From JALOLG01 sp963776935 (lineage in GTDB: Bacteria > Actinomycetota > Acidimicrobiia > Acidimicrobiales > Ilumatobacteraceae), in the NCBI GenBank assembly GCA_963776935.1, contig CAVZOP010000007.1:1-64000 (forward strand): DNA of 64,000 nt. The letters are read 5' to 3'. The notes under the pieces were generated by a model. The model was given only the letters and a program-made list of their open reading frames with translations. It was not told where the DNA came from and searched no databases. Positions 1 to 9,594 of this stretch are shown piece after piece. The first letter of the stretch is position 1; every line of letters starts with the position of its first letter. The position numbers and the translations under genes are program-made.

Positions 1-381
1 CTCATCGGCTTCGCGGAGCAACCGGTCGGCTTCACCAAGGTCGAAGACGAAGGGCTTTTCGACCAGGAGCGGATATCCGGCCTCGATCACTCTCAGCGTG
101 GTTTCGAAGTGGTGCTCGTTGGGCAGGCAGAGCGAGACGAGATCGGGGGCCTCGTCGTCGAGCATCTGGTCCAGATCGACATACGGTGTGGTGGCGAACT
201 CGATTGCCCTTCGCTCCGTCTTCTCGCTCGACCTTCCGACGATCGCACACAGATCGACATCGGGGTGCGCCGACAGGACACGGGCGTGCTCGCGCCCCCA
301 CCAGTCGCCGGTGCCGACGACGGCCACGCGGAGTCGGTTGCTGGACTGCTCTCGAGCACCTTTCGTCGTCAGCTGTCCCAT
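1..381 (-). CDS. Gfo/Idh/MocA family oxidoreductase, N-terminal part (cut by window edge)
   Basis: About 127 N-terminal residues are visible and the frame runs off the left edge. The start follows a good ribosome site (AGGAG, 7 nt upstream). Residues near 18-28 read VAVVGTGDWWG, a glycine-rich dinucleotide-binding turn of a Rossmann fold, and near residue 110 is the LVEKP motif, whose EKP is the family hallmark with the catalytic lysine. Such enzymes are NAD(P)-dependent sugar, inositol or amino-sugar dehydrogenases. It lies just downstream of the sugar ABC importer on the same strand, so a role in oxidising the imported sugar is likely. The substrate cannot be told from this fragment. Confidence 0.85.
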   Translation of the reverse strand, partial: MGQLTTKGAREQSSNRLRVAVVGTGDWWGREHARVLSAHPDVDLCAIVGRSSEKTERRAIEFATTPYVDLDQMLDDEAPDLVSLCLPNEHHFETTLRVIEAGYPLLVEKPFVFDLGEADRLLREADE

Positions 382-439
382 CGGGGATCTCCTTGTATTG
401 CTGTGATGGGTGGGACCTCGAGGCCGCCGCACACGCGTG

Positions 440-1459
440 TCACGGTTGATCCCGGCGACCGACGATCGCCTGTGCGGTGACTACGACGATGAGGAACAGG
501 CCGCTCACGACCTCCTGGTGATACGACCGCAGTGTTCCGACCTGGTTGATCAGGTTCTGAATGACTCCGAGCAACAGAACGCCGGTCATCGTCCCGACAA
601 GACCACCTGCTCCGCCGTTGAGCAGGGTGCCACCGATAACGACGGCAGCGATCGCTTCGAGCTCGAGACCGCTGCCGATCGTCGAGAGGCCCGAGGACGA
701 CCTTGCGGCAACGAGCATCCCGGCCAATCCGCTGAGCATGCCGGTCGTCGTGTACAGCACGATCTTCACTCGTGCGACCCGAATGCCCATCAACACCGCA
801 GCGTCCTTCGAACCCCCGATCGCAAAGACGGCCTGGCCGAATCGTGTCCGATTGAGGAGCACGAGGCCCCCGCCGAACAAGACGAACGAGATCCAGACGG
901 GGATTCCCACACCGAGCACGCGTTCTTGACCGAGGGCGGTCATCCAACGATCGCTCGCGATGAGGTGTGTCTTGTTGCCGTTGTCAGACACTTTGAACGC
1001 CAGACCGCGTGCGAACAGCAGACCAGCCAGTGTGACGATGAACGCCGGCATCCCGAGCTTGCCGATAAATACGCCCTGTGCGAACCCGATCACTCCGCAC
1101 ACGAGAATCGGCACGACGATGCCGGTCAGCGACCCCCACCGCGAGCTGTATGCGGCGAGAACCGCCGCGAGCGCGTACATCGAGCCGACTGATAGGTCGA
1201 TCCCCCCACTGATGATGACAAGAGTCATCGCGATCGCGATGATCGCGAGAAAGGATGAGGCAACAGCAAGATTCGAGAAGTTGCCGGTGTTCCCGAAGTC
1301 GGAGCCGAAGACGATCACTCCCACCGCCACGACAACCACGAGTACGAGACCCGCCGCCGATCGCTGGATGAGCGAGGTGACCGTGCCGACCGATCCGAAC
1401 ACGGCGATCTGCTCCTGAGAGCCGTCGTCCGGCGTGCGGGCCGCGAGGTCGGGCGTCAT
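440..1459 (-). CDS. Sugar ABC transporter permease (RbsC/YjfF-like)
   Basis: 339 residues with about 8-10 hydrophobic segments. The segment IISGGIDLSVGSMYALAAV (about residue 95) is the signature of RbsC-type permeases of the CUT2 class. A conserved loop near the C-terminus (AVVIGGTLLNGGAGG) fits the EAA-like coupling region. Its start overlaps the stop of the next permease by 4 bp (ATGA), so the two are co-translated. With two different permeases plus one ATPase and one binding protein, the set resembles ytfQRT-yjfF rather than the single-permease ribose system; this is the YjfF-like subunit by position. Confidence 0.88.
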   Translation of the reverse strand: MTPDLAARTPDDGSQEQIAVFGSVGTVTSLIQRSAAGLVLVVVVAVGVIVFGSDFGNTGNFSNLAVASSFLAIIAIAMTLVIISGGIDLSVGSMYALAAVLAAYSSRWGSLTGIVVPILVCGVIGFAQGVFIGKLGMPAFIVTLAGLLFARGLAFKVSDNGNKTHLIASDRWMTALGQERVLGVGIPVWISFVLFGGGLVLLNRTRFGQAVFAIGGSKDAAVLMGIRVARVKIVLYTTTGMLSGLAGMLVAARSSSGLSTIGSGLELEAIAAVVIGGTLLNGGAGGLVGTMTGVLLLGVIQNLINQVGTLRSYHQEVVSGLFLIVVVTAQAIVGRRDQP

Positions 1460-2412
1460 CGGAGTCGCTCCCGCTGGATGTACACCGCGGCGAGGATGAT
1501 CAACGCCTGCACCATCCGCGCATCGGCGTCGGACAGGTCGTGGCGAATCAGGGTCGCGAAGATGAGTTGCATTAGCAGGGCGCCGACGACTGTGCCGACG
1601 ATCCTGAGTTCGCCACCGGACAACGGAGTGCCGCCGACGACGACGGCGGTGATGGCGCTCAGTTCGATGAGCAAACCGACGAACGACGGATCGGAGGCCC
1701 CCGAACGTGCCGTGGCCAGAATTCCCGCGACTGCGGCCAGCGCACCGGACAGGGCATACACGACTATCAGCGATCGGCGTACCGGGAGGCCTGCTGTTCG
1801 AGCGGCGTCCGGGCTACCACCGATCGCTACCAACCGCCTGCCGAAGACGGTGTATCGCCCGACCGCCCCGATGATCACGGTGAGCCCCAGGGCAACGAAC
1901 ACGCCCACCTGAAAGCCGCCGACGAGGCGTTTGGTTCCGATCGCTCCGATGGCTGGATCGAAGATCTCAGTCAGACGCCCGTCGGCGATCATCAACGCGA
2001 AACCTCGCCCTGCGATGAACAGCCCGAGGGTCGCCACGATGGGCTGGATCCGGACCACACCCACCAGAATTCCGTTGAACACGCCAGCGACCACTCCGGC
2101 GAGCAAGGCAACGATGATCGCGACTGACGGGCCCCGATCAAGGGTGGCCGCGAGCGAGGCGGCAGCGAGGGCCATCGTCGCCCCGACCGACAGATCGATT
2201 CCCGCCGTCGCCACGACCAGCGCCATGCCCAGCGCAACGATCACGACGGGGGTGACTTGCACCAGCTGCAGTCGTACATTGCTCAACGTCGCGAAGTTCG
2301 GCGTGAACAGCAGGTTGAAGACGATCATGGCCGCAAGCGCGACGTACACGCCGTGCGTGCGAAGGCCGAGCTGCGGGCGCCACCGCACTGCTTGTTCAGC
2401 AGTCGTCGTCAT
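1456..2412 (-). CDS. Sugar ABC transporter permease (RbsC/YtfT-like)
   Basis: 318 residues, polytopic membrane protein. It carries VATAGIDLSVGATMALAA near residue 70, the CUT2 permease signature, and AVVVGGTPLSGGELR near residue 260, the ATPase-contact loop. It overlaps the ATPase gene upstream by 4 bp (2409-2412) and the second permease downstream by 4 bp. It is the first permease of the pair that should form the membrane channel of the importer. Confidence 0.88.
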   Translation of the reverse strand: MTTTAEQAVRWRPQLGLRTHGVYVALAAMIVFNLLFTPNFATLSNVRLQLVQVTPVVIVALGMALVVATAGIDLSVGATMALAAASLAATLDRGPSVAIIVALLAGVVAGVFNGILVGVVRIQPIVATLGLFIAGRGFALMIADGRLTEIFDPAIGAIGTKRLVGGFQVGVFVALGLTVIIGAVGRYTVFGRRLVAIGGSPDAARTAGLPVRRSLIVVYALSGALAAVAGILATARSGASDPSFVGLLIELSAITAVVVGGTPLSGGELRIVGTVVGALLMQLIFATLIRHDLSDADARMVQALIILAAVYIQRERLR

Positions 2413-3997
2413 GAGTCGTCCTGCGTGTCCGTCGCCAGACCGTTCGACCGGTCGTCGGTCGACCGGTCGTCGATCCCCCGCTCGTCGACGGAGGCTGCGG
2501 CCATGAGTTCCATGATCCGCTGCTCATCGATCTCGTCGCGACCGAGCTCACCGACCACCGTCCCGTTCTTCAGCACGACGACCCGATTCGAACCCTCGAC
2601 GACGTCTTCCAACTCGGACGAGATGAGGACGATGCTTCGTCCCTGGTCGGCGAGCTCCTGAATGATCGATTGCACCTCCGCCTTCGCACCGATGTCGATG
2701 CCTCGAGTCGGTTCATCGAGGAGAAGGACCCTCGGTTCGATGCAGAGCAGCCGAGCGAGAAGCGCCTTCTGCTGGTTGCCACCCGACAACTGTCCGATGT
2801 TTTGGCCGGCTCCAGACGTCTTGATTCCGAGCCGACCGACGTACTCGGTCACAAGACGGTCGACCCGACCCGGGGAGACGAAACCCCAACGACTCACTTT
2901 GAACAGAGCCATCAACACGATGTTGTCGCGAACCGACATCGTGGGGACGATGCCCTCCGCCTTGCGATCCTCCGGCAACAGACGCGGTCCCAGCTTCCAA
3001 TGACGCGTGGGGTGAGCCGGTTCGTACGCGTTTGCCGCCGACCTGCACCCTGCCGTCGTCGATCCGTTGGGTACCGAAGATGGCTCGCACCGTCTCGGAG
3101 CGCCCCGAGCCGAGCAATCCGGCCAACCCGAGCACCTCACCCGCTCGCACAGAAAGCGAAACGTCTTGCAACTGATGGCGGCGGCTCAGCCCGACCGCTT
3201 CGAGCACGACCGCGTCGCGCACCTGCTGCTCCCGCGTGAAACTGGTTCGCCCCGCGGAACGAACCTGAGCGACGTCACGACCGAGCATCGTGGCGATCAC
3301 CTCGAGCTTGGTCGTGTCCGTGACGAGTTTGCTCTGGGCGAGCCGACCATCGCGCAGGATCGTGATGCGGTCGGAGATCTGGAACACCTCATCGAGGTTG
3401 TGACTGACGAAGAGCAGACGCGGCCCCGGCTGTTGTCAGTCGCCGAATCATTCCGAAGACCTGCTCGACCTCACGTGGCTCGAGCGACGCGGTCGGCTCG
3501 TCGAGGATCACCACACGAGCATCAGTCGAGACCGCTCGCACGATCGCGATCATCTGCTGCACGCCGGCGCCGAACGATTTCACCGGGCGCCGGACGTCGA
3601 TCTCGATCCCATATCGGCGTAACAGCGCAGTGGCGTTGCGGTTCATCTCCTCGACGGCGAGGAGACGCCACCGCGTTCGTGGCTCCGTGCCCAGGTAGAG
3701 ATTTCGGGCGACCGACATCAAGGGCACGAGGCTGATCTCTTGGAAGGTCGTGTTGATGCCCATGTCCCACGCATCGCGTGGGGCCGCCATCGAAACGCTC
3801 TGACCTCGGTAGGTAATGTCGCCCTGGTCGGGGGCATGAACGCCGGCGAGCAACTTGATGAGTGTCGACTTCCCGGCACCGTTCTCCCCGACAAGAGCGT
3901 GCACCTCGCCGGCGTGGAGGTCGAGCGTGACCCGGTCGAGCGCGGTAACGCCACCAAACCGCTTCGAGACTTCGACTGCCCTCAGGACCGGCTCCAT
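2409..3997 (-). CDS. Sugar ABC transporter ATP-binding protein (RbsA/YtfR-like), two apparent frameshifts
   Basis: A two-cassette CUT2 ATPase of about 530 residues, read in three frames. The first cassette (3997 to about 3425) has Walker A GENGAGKST and Walker B VVILDEPTASL. Frame then changes at the C4 run 3424-3427; the next frame continues with LLFVSHNLDEVF and the second, degenerate Walker A (GLLGSGRSE). A second change near 2990 leads into RLLPEDRKAEG, LSGGNQQK and LLLDEPTRGID. Each change is explained by one extra G on the coding strand, and both corrected sites would read GPRLL. The gene sits 74 nt after the binding protein and overlaps the permease. It is either a sequencing artefact or a recent pseudogene; the operon around it is intact. 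Confidence 0.8.
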
Positions 3998-4071
3998 CAG
4001 CGTGGTTCAATCCCGACACACGAGCCGATGGCGAGGATGGCCGGAGAGGGCCGGCCATCCGCGCACATCGA

Positions 4072-5247
4072 CTAGTAGGCGTTGACCAGTTCGGCCTCGG
4101 CGTTTTCGGTGGTGTACTCCTTGTCGGAGATGATCGTGACCGCCGGTACGCCAGCGCCGCCGTAGAAGTCCTCGAGCGCCTGGAATGCCAGTGGCCCGAA
4201 CCGGGGATTGGACTCGATCACGCCTGAGATCCACCCATCGATGATGCCTTGGACCGCACCTTGCGTGCCATCGATCGTGATGATCTTGACGTCGCCGGGC
4301 GAGTATCCGGCCGCTTGCAACGCGGCGACCGCGCCCAAGGCCATCTCATCGTTGTGTGCATAGATCGCGTTGATGTCGGGATCGTTGGCGATGAGCTGCT
4401 CGGTCACTGTCTGGCCGAGTGCTCGCTCGTAGTTGGCTGCCTGTTGGGCGACGATCTCGATGTTCGTGTCGAGCTCTTCGAGCCGCTCGAGGAAGCCATC
4501 GTTGCGATCAGTCGTAACGTTCACACCCGGAGCGCCGAGCAGGATCGCGAGCCTGCCTTCGCCACCGGTTTCCCTGACCATCGCATCGGCGGCTCGCCGG
4601 CCCTGCTCCACGAAATCCGAGCCGACCCAGCCGATGTAGTCCTCGCAGGCGGTCTTCGTGGTGAGGAGGCGATCGATCGTCATGATCGGCACACCGTTCT
4701 CCTTCGCGTAGTCCAGCGCCGGGTCGAGTCCTTCGCTGTTCAACGGTGAGATGATCAATGCGTCGACTCCCTGGTCGACCATGCTCTGGATGTCGGAGAT
4801 CTCCTTGTTGAGATCGGATTCGGCGTTGGTCACGATCAGATCGATTCCGCGTGCCTCAGCTTCGTCGCGGATCGACTGGGTTTCGGCGATCCGGAACGGG
4901 TTCGCTTCGCGCTCCGACTGGGCGAACCCGATCGTGGCCGTGGCGAGGTCGACCTGATCGAATCCGCCGCCGGCATAGGCGTCCACCGTGCAGCCGTCGC
5001 CCGACGTCTCAGCGACCTGTTGACCAGAACCTGACTCCGTCGATTCGGTCGGCTCGGCCGGATCAGTTTCGGCCGGATCTTCGGCAGGCGGTTCTGTCGG
5101 TGCCGGTTCTTCTGAACTCGTGTCGCCGGCCGTGGCCGCCGGTGGACTCGTCGCATCGGCGTCTGAGTCGTCATCGTCGCCGCAAGCTGCTGCGGCGAGG
5201 ACGAGGCCGACGACGAGTGCCAGCCGTGCGTGGCGGTGTTTGATCAT
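4072..5247 (-). CDS. Sugar ABC transporter substrate-binding lipoprotein (YtfQ-like)
   Basis: About 391 residues. I start at the ATG at 5247 (MIKHRHARLALVVG), after GGGGGAAG. A hydrophobic signal ends in a lipobox (LAAAACG, Cys about residue 22), followed by a Pro/Glu/Thr-rich low-complexity linker of about 60 residues. The mature domain begins IGFAQSEREANPFR and contains VDALIISPLNSEGLDP and IYAHNDEMALGA, typical of periplasmic-binding-protein family 4 (RbsB/YtfQ group, galactofuranose-type). It is the first gene of the importer operon and has a recognisable promoter upstream at 5340-5368. Confidence 0.87.
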   Translation of the reverse strand: MIKHRHARLALVVGLVLAAAACGDDDDSDADATSPPAATAGDTSSEEPAPTEPPAEDPAETDPAEPTESTESGSGQQVAETSGDGCTVDAYAGGGFDQVDLATATIGFAQSEREANPFRIAETQSIRDEAEARGIDLIVTNAESDLNKEISDIQSMVDQGVDALIISPLNSEGLDPALDYAKENGVPIMTIDRLLTTKTACEDYIGWVGSDFVEQGRRAADAMVRETGGEGRLAILLGAPGVNVTTDRNDGFLERLEELDTNIEIVAQQAANYERALGQTVTEQLIANDPDINAIYAHNDEMALGAVAALQAAGYSPGDVKIITIDGTQGAVQGIIDGWISGVIESNPRFGPLAFQALEDFYGGAGVPAVTIISDKEYTTENAEAELVNAY

Positions 5248-5339
5248 GTTTGCTTCCCCCGGTCGCGCATCGTGGGTCTGCTGCGACGCCGGCTTGCACC
5301 CGCTGGGCGCATCCGGGCGCGGCCCCCTATGAGACATTT

Positions 5340-5368
5340 AACATATCGTATTACAAATAGTGAATCAA
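5340..5368 (-). promoter_or_regulatory. Promoter of the YtfQ-like importer operon
   Basis: On the minus strand a -35 TTGATT (forward 5363-5368) and a -10 TATGTT (5340-5345) are separated by exactly 17 nt. They lie in an AT-rich patch that stands out from the GC-rich surroundings, about 90 nt ahead of the binding-protein start. The spacer is partly dyad-symmetric (ATTTGTAATACG...), which could be an operator. Confidence 0.55.
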
Positions 5369-5532
5369 GGGAACATTTGGGAGACCGACGAGCGAACGTT
5401 CACGGCGACGGCGCGGCCGTGTGCTCCACTTGTGCCTGATGGAGCCCGCCGCACACATTCGACGCCGGTCGCGATATCCACAACAGGAGTGACGGTGTCC
5501 AACCACTCGACCCCGTCCGGGAGCGACGCGGC

Positions 5533-6312
5533 ATGAGCACCTCCAGCGCCGCAGCTCTATTCGACCTTTCTGGGCGTATCGCGCTCGTCACCGGCTCCAG
5601 CAAGGGCATCGGCCTCGCGCTAGCGCGCGCACTGTCGAGTGCCGGAGCCTCAGTCGTCCTCAACGCCCGCGGAGAACACGCACTTGCGTCAGCAGCCTTG
5701 ACGCTCCGCGCCGAAGGTCACGATGCCCACCACCGTGCGTTCGATGTGTGCGACCCGTCCGCTGTCGGTGCAGCCGTGGAATCGATCGAGGATGAGATCG
5801 GGCCCATCGACGTGCTCGTGAACAACGCCGGCATGCAAATTCGTGCACCAATGCTCGACTTCGCGATCGAGGACTTCCGACAACTGATCGAAGTCAACTT
5901 GGTGTCAGCGTTCATCGTTGGCAAGGCGGTCGCCGCCCGCATGGTCGAGCGGCACCGAGGCAAGATCATCAACATCTGCTCGGTCCAGTCCGAACTCGGC
6001 CGACCCACCATCGCCCCCTACACCGCGACCAAAGGTGGACTGAAGCTCCTGACCAGAGGGATGTGCGCCGATCTCGGCCCGCTCGGCATCCAGGTCAACG
6101 CCATCGCACCGGGATACTTCGCCACAGAGCTCACCGCCGCGCTCGTAGCCGACGAGGGGTTCTCGGCCTGGGTGTCGCGACGCACCCCCGCCGGGCGCTG
6201 GGGCCGCGTCGACGAGCTTGCCGGAGCTGCGATCTTCTTCGCCAGCGACGCCTCCGACTTCGTCAACGGTCAAATCCTCTACGTCGACGGGGGCATGACC
6301 GCGGTCGTATGA
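5533..6312 (+). CDS. SDR family oxidoreductase (gluconate 5-dehydrogenase-like)
   Basis: 259 residues, full length for a classical short-chain dehydrogenase. TGSSKGIG (about residue 22) is the NAD(P)-binding motif, NNAG follows near 96, and the catalytic triad region reads Ser (CSVQSE) then YTATKGG. IDVLVNNAG and the C-terminal LYVDGG are typical. The nearest subfamily is 2-keto-D-gluconate/gluconate 5-dehydrogenase-like enzymes acting on sugar acids. It is divergent from the importer operon and ends 8 bp before the convergent lacI-type gene. Confidence 0.88.
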   Translation: MSTSSAAALFDLSGRIALVTGSSKGIGLALARALSSAGASVVLNARGEHALASAALTLRAEGHDAHHRAFDVCDPSAVGAAVESIEDEIGPIDVLVNNAGMQIRAPMLDFAIEDFRQLIEVNLVSAFIVGKAVAARMVERHRGKIINICSVQSELGRPTIAPYTATKGGLKLLTRGMCADLGPLGIQVNAIAPGYFATELTAALVADEGFSAWVSRRTPAGRWGRVDELAGAAIFFASDASDFVNGQILYVDGGMTAVV

Positions 6313-6320
6313 CCAGCCCA

Positions 6321-7346
6321 TTACTCGCGTGGCCGGGCTGGGCCGGTCGAGCGACGCACGATCAGCTCGGGGCGTCGTGGCGACAGTGGCGGGGGCTCTA
6401 CGCCGTCGATGCGCGCCAGCAGTTGCTGCACCGCATCCCTGCCCTGGGCGGTGAAATCGAGCCGAAGGGTCGTGAGAGGCGGCGAGTAGTACGCAGCTTC
6501 CGGAGTGTCGTCGACTCCCGTCACGCTCACGTCGTCCGGTATACGGTGGCCGCGCTCGTTGAGGGCGAGGATGACACCGAGCGCAGTCTGATCGTTGGCT
6601 GCGACAAACGCCGTCGCGGGCAGTTCATCCGGCAGCGATGCGATCGCCTCATATCCGGAGCGGGCGGACCAATCGCCGTCGATGACGCCCCGAGAGCGCA
6701 GGCCAAGCTCGACGACGGCTGCCTCGTATTCGCGGGTGCGGTTGCGCGCCCCCACCCAGGTGCGCGGGCCGGCGATGTGCACGACATCACGGTGACCGAG
6801 ATCGGCGAGGTGACGCAGCACGGCGAGGAGACCGTTAACGGCGGGCGTGGGGTCGGTTGGCAGCTTGTCGTGGCCTGTGGCCAGGTAGAGCGGCACCCGG
6901 AACGTCGTGGTCTCCACCGCGTTCGTCACCTCGTCGGTCGATGAGAGCGCGAGGACCCCTGCGGGGTCGAACTGCTGTGCGAGGTCGATGGACTCGCGAA
7001 TCGCTGCGGGGTCGTGCACATCCAGGGTGATGACGTCGAGCAAGTAGCCGGCGTCGCGGGCGGCCATGTTGGCGCCCTCCAGGATCTTGTTCGGACCAAC
7101 CTGCGTGATCTCATGGGTGAGCGCAGCGATGCGGTGCGAGCGGCCCGTCGTCAGCGAGCGGGCGTTGAGATTGGGTCGGTAGCCCAGTTCGCGGATCGCC
7201 TTGGCGACGCGGTCGCGCGTGTCGGGGCGGATGCCCGGGTAGCCCTTGAGCAACCTGGTCACCGTCGCATGGGACACCCCGGCAGCGCGCGCCACGTCAT
7301 AGATCGTGGCTGGCCGTTCGACGCTTGGTTGCGCCTCGGTCATCAT
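6321..7346 (-). CDS. LacI family transcriptional regulator
   Basis: 341 residues. The N-terminus has the LacI helix-turn-helix (TIYDVARAAGVSHATVTRLL, about residues 14-33) and the hinge helix near NARSLTTGRS. The rest is a periplasmic-binding-like effector domain ending near SVTGVDDTPEAAYYSPPLTT. Two ATGs are adjacent at 7346 and 7343; the second is better placed after GGAGG. Three operator-like palindromes fill the divergent region to the GH42 gene, so it probably represses that gene and itself, released by a galactoside. Confidence 0.92.
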   Translation of the reverse strand: MMTEAQPSVERPATIYDVARAAGVSHATVTRLLKGYPGIRPDTRDRVAKAIRELGYRPNLNARSLTTGRSHRIAALTHEITQVGPNKILEGANMAARDAGYLLDVITLDVHDPAAIRESIDLAQQFDPAGVLALSSTDEVTNAVETTTFRVPLYLATGHDKLPTDPTPAVNGLLAVLRHLADLGHRDVVHIAGPRTWVGARNRTREYEAAVVELGLRSRGVIDGDWSARSGYEAIASLPDELPATAFVAANDQTALGVILALNERGHRIPDDVSVTGVDDTPEAAYYSPPLTTLRLDFTAQGRDAVQQLLARIDGVEPPPLSPRRPELIVRRSTGPARPRE

Positions 7347-7367
7347 TCCTCCGACGCAAGTTGTGAC

Positions 7368-7397
7368 TTGACACCGTCATGTTATCGGCAACATGAT
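7368..7397 (+). promoter_or_regulatory. Promoter for the GH42 gene
   Basis: A perfect -35 TTGACA (7368-7373) and a -10-like CATGAT (7392-7397) with an 18-nt spacer. The first LacI operator (7379-7394) sits in the spacer and over the -10, a classic repression position. Confidence 0.5.
7379..7394. promoter_or_regulatory. LacI-type operator O1
   Basis: ATGTTATCGGCAACAT, a palindrome with half-sites ATGTT and AACAT and a central CG, in the intergenic region between the lacI-type gene and the GH42 gene. Confidence 0.7.
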
Positions 7398-7409
7398 GGT
7401 CCCCACGAC

Positions 7410-7425
7410 ATGTTGCCGGAAACAT
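7410..7425. promoter_or_regulatory. LacI-type operator O2
   Basis: ATGTTGCCGGAAACAT, second copy of the operator, 31 bp (three helical turns) from O1, same half-sites. Confidence 0.7.
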
Positions 7426-7445
7426 TCGACAACCCAGCCACAACA

Positions 7446-7461
7446 ATGTTGTCGGAAACAA
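7446..7461. promoter_or_regulatory. LacI-type operator O3
   Basis: ATGTTGTCGGAAACAA, third copy with one mismatch in the right half-site, 36 bp from O2 and about 30 bp before the GH42 start. Confidence 0.62.
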
Positions 7462-7491
7462 TCCGGCAGCCAGCCACAACGGAGTGAGCCT

Positions 7492-9578
7492 TTGGCCGAC
7501 GCGCACCTGCTACCCGACCGAATCCTGTTCGGAGCGGCCTTCTACGACGAGTACCGCGTGAACGGTGACCTCGACCGCGACCTCGACCTGATGGTCGAGG
7601 CATCCTTCTCGGTCATTCGCGTTGGCGAGTCTGTGTGGGCGACGTGGGAGCCAGAGCCGGGCGTGTACCACCTCGACTGGCTGCAGCCCGTGCTCGACGG
7701 TGCGCACGCCCGCGGCATTTCGGTTGTGCTCGGCACGCCGACCTATGCCGTGCCCCCGTGGCTGCGCGCGATGGATCCTGACCTCGCGGGCGAGACGGCC
7801 ACCGGGGTGCGCCATCCCTGGGGGTGGCGCCAGGAGGTCGACATCACGCATCCCCTGTTCCGGCAGCACGCGGAGGGCGTCATCCGGGCGATCGCCGCGA
7901 GGTACGCCAACCACCCCGCGATCATCGGCTATCAGGTCGACAACGAGCCCGGCCCGTTCCTGCTGCACAACCAGCGCGTGTTCGACGGGTTCCTGCGCTG
8001 GCTCGAAGGCCGCTACGGGGATGTCGAGACGCTCAACCGCGAGTGGGGGCTCACGTTCTGGTCGCAGCGCATCCGCAGCTGGGACGAGCTCTGGCGTCCC
8101 GATGGCAACCACTCGCCGCAGTACCAGCTCGAGTGGCGCCGCTACCAGGCCGAGCTCGTCACCGACTTCATCGCGTGGCAGGCCCGCATCGTCCGCGAGT
8201 ACGCGAATCCCCGCCAGTTCGTGACGACCTGCATCTCGTACGAGCGCCCGGCGATCGACGACCAGAAGCTCGTGCAGGAGCTCGATGTCACGGCGGGCAA
8301 CCCGTACTACGTGATGCAGGAGGCACTCCACATCGGGGGCGAGATGCCGCGAACCGGGATGTGGTGGACGTCCGGGGTGTGGGCACTCTACGAGCAGGGC
8401 GACCGCATGTTCAGCTCAGCCCAGGCCCCATTCCTGGTCACCGAGACGAACGCGCAGTCCATCGGGCAGTCACACTGGCAGCACCACACACCGTACCCGG
8501 GCCAGATCGCGCTTGCGGGCCTCGCGCTAGTGGCCCGCGGCGCTCGGATGATCGAGTACTGGCAGTGGCAGACACCCCACTACGGCATCGAAACCTACTG
8601 GGGCGGGGTCCTGCCGCACAGCGGCCGACCCGGTCGAATCTATCGTGAGATCGCGGAACTCGGTCACCGGTTGCGCGACCTCGGGCCACTGCTCGAGGGG
8701 TTCACGCCCGATGCCGATGTCGCCCTGCTCTACTCGATCGACACAAAACACAGTTTCGAGTTCTACCCGCCGCTCGCAGACGCCGAGGGCGGCCCGGATC
8801 CCAGGTCGTACCTGCGGATCTTCGATCGCTACTACCCGCGGCCTTCGAGGCGGGTATCCAGAGTCGGATCGTGCACGCCGACCAGTTCCGGCAGCGCGAC
8901 GCGGCGGACTTCGTGGCCGAGTTCCCGACCCTCGTCGTGCCGACGCTCTACGTCGCCGATGACGGCATGCTCGACGCCCTCGTGCGCTACGCGGAGTCGG
9001 GCGGGCACCTCGTGGTCGGCATCCGAACAGGCTACGGCGACCAACTCGCCAGGGCCCGGCCCGAGCGAGCGCCCGGGCGTCTCGCCGCCGCAGCGGGGGT
9101 CTGGTACGACGAGTACTCGACGCTCGACGCTCCGGTCGGCATCGACGGCACCACCTTCGGTGGCGGCCAGGCTGAGGGTTGGGCCGACACGCTCGTCGCT
9201 GACGGCGCCGACGTTGTGGCGGTGAACTCCTCGGGCATCTACGCGGGCCGACCCGCGGTGACCTCGCGCGAGCACGGTGCCGGTCGCGTCACCTACGTGG
9301 GCACGCTGCCCGACCTCGCGCTTGCGACATCCATTCTTCGCTGGGCCGTACCGATCACGAGAGCGAGCGATTGGCGGTTGGATGCCTCGGTCACGGTCAC
9401 CTCGGGCAGCAGTAGCGGCGGGCGCGTCTGGTTCATCAGCAACTGGTCGCCCGAGCCCGCCACCGCTCACCCGCCGCAGCGGCGCGGCGGAAAACCGATC
9501 GTTCTCGAACCGTGGGACGTCACCGTCCTCGTCGAGCAACGCGATCCCGAATCTGGGGCGTTTTCACTCAAACACTAA
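7492..9578 (+). CDS. Beta-galactosidase, glycoside hydrolase family 42 (one frameshift)
   Basis: About 695 residues, usual length for GH42. The start is the TTG at 7492, 7 nt after GGAG. The N-terminal TIM barrel carries VIRVGESVWATWEP and the acid/base region QVDNEPGPF (about residue 150); the nucleophile region is FLVTETNAQS (about 317). At about 8838 one base is missing (YYR|AAFEAGIQS) and the frame continues with the trimerisation domain (DAADFVAEFPTLVVPTLYVA) to the stop at 9578. It should hydrolyse terminal beta-galactosides, probably inside the cell, on sugar brought in by the adjacent MalEFG-like importer. Three LacI operators precede it. Confidence 0.88.
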
Positions 9579-9594
9579 AGAGAGTAGAGCAATC

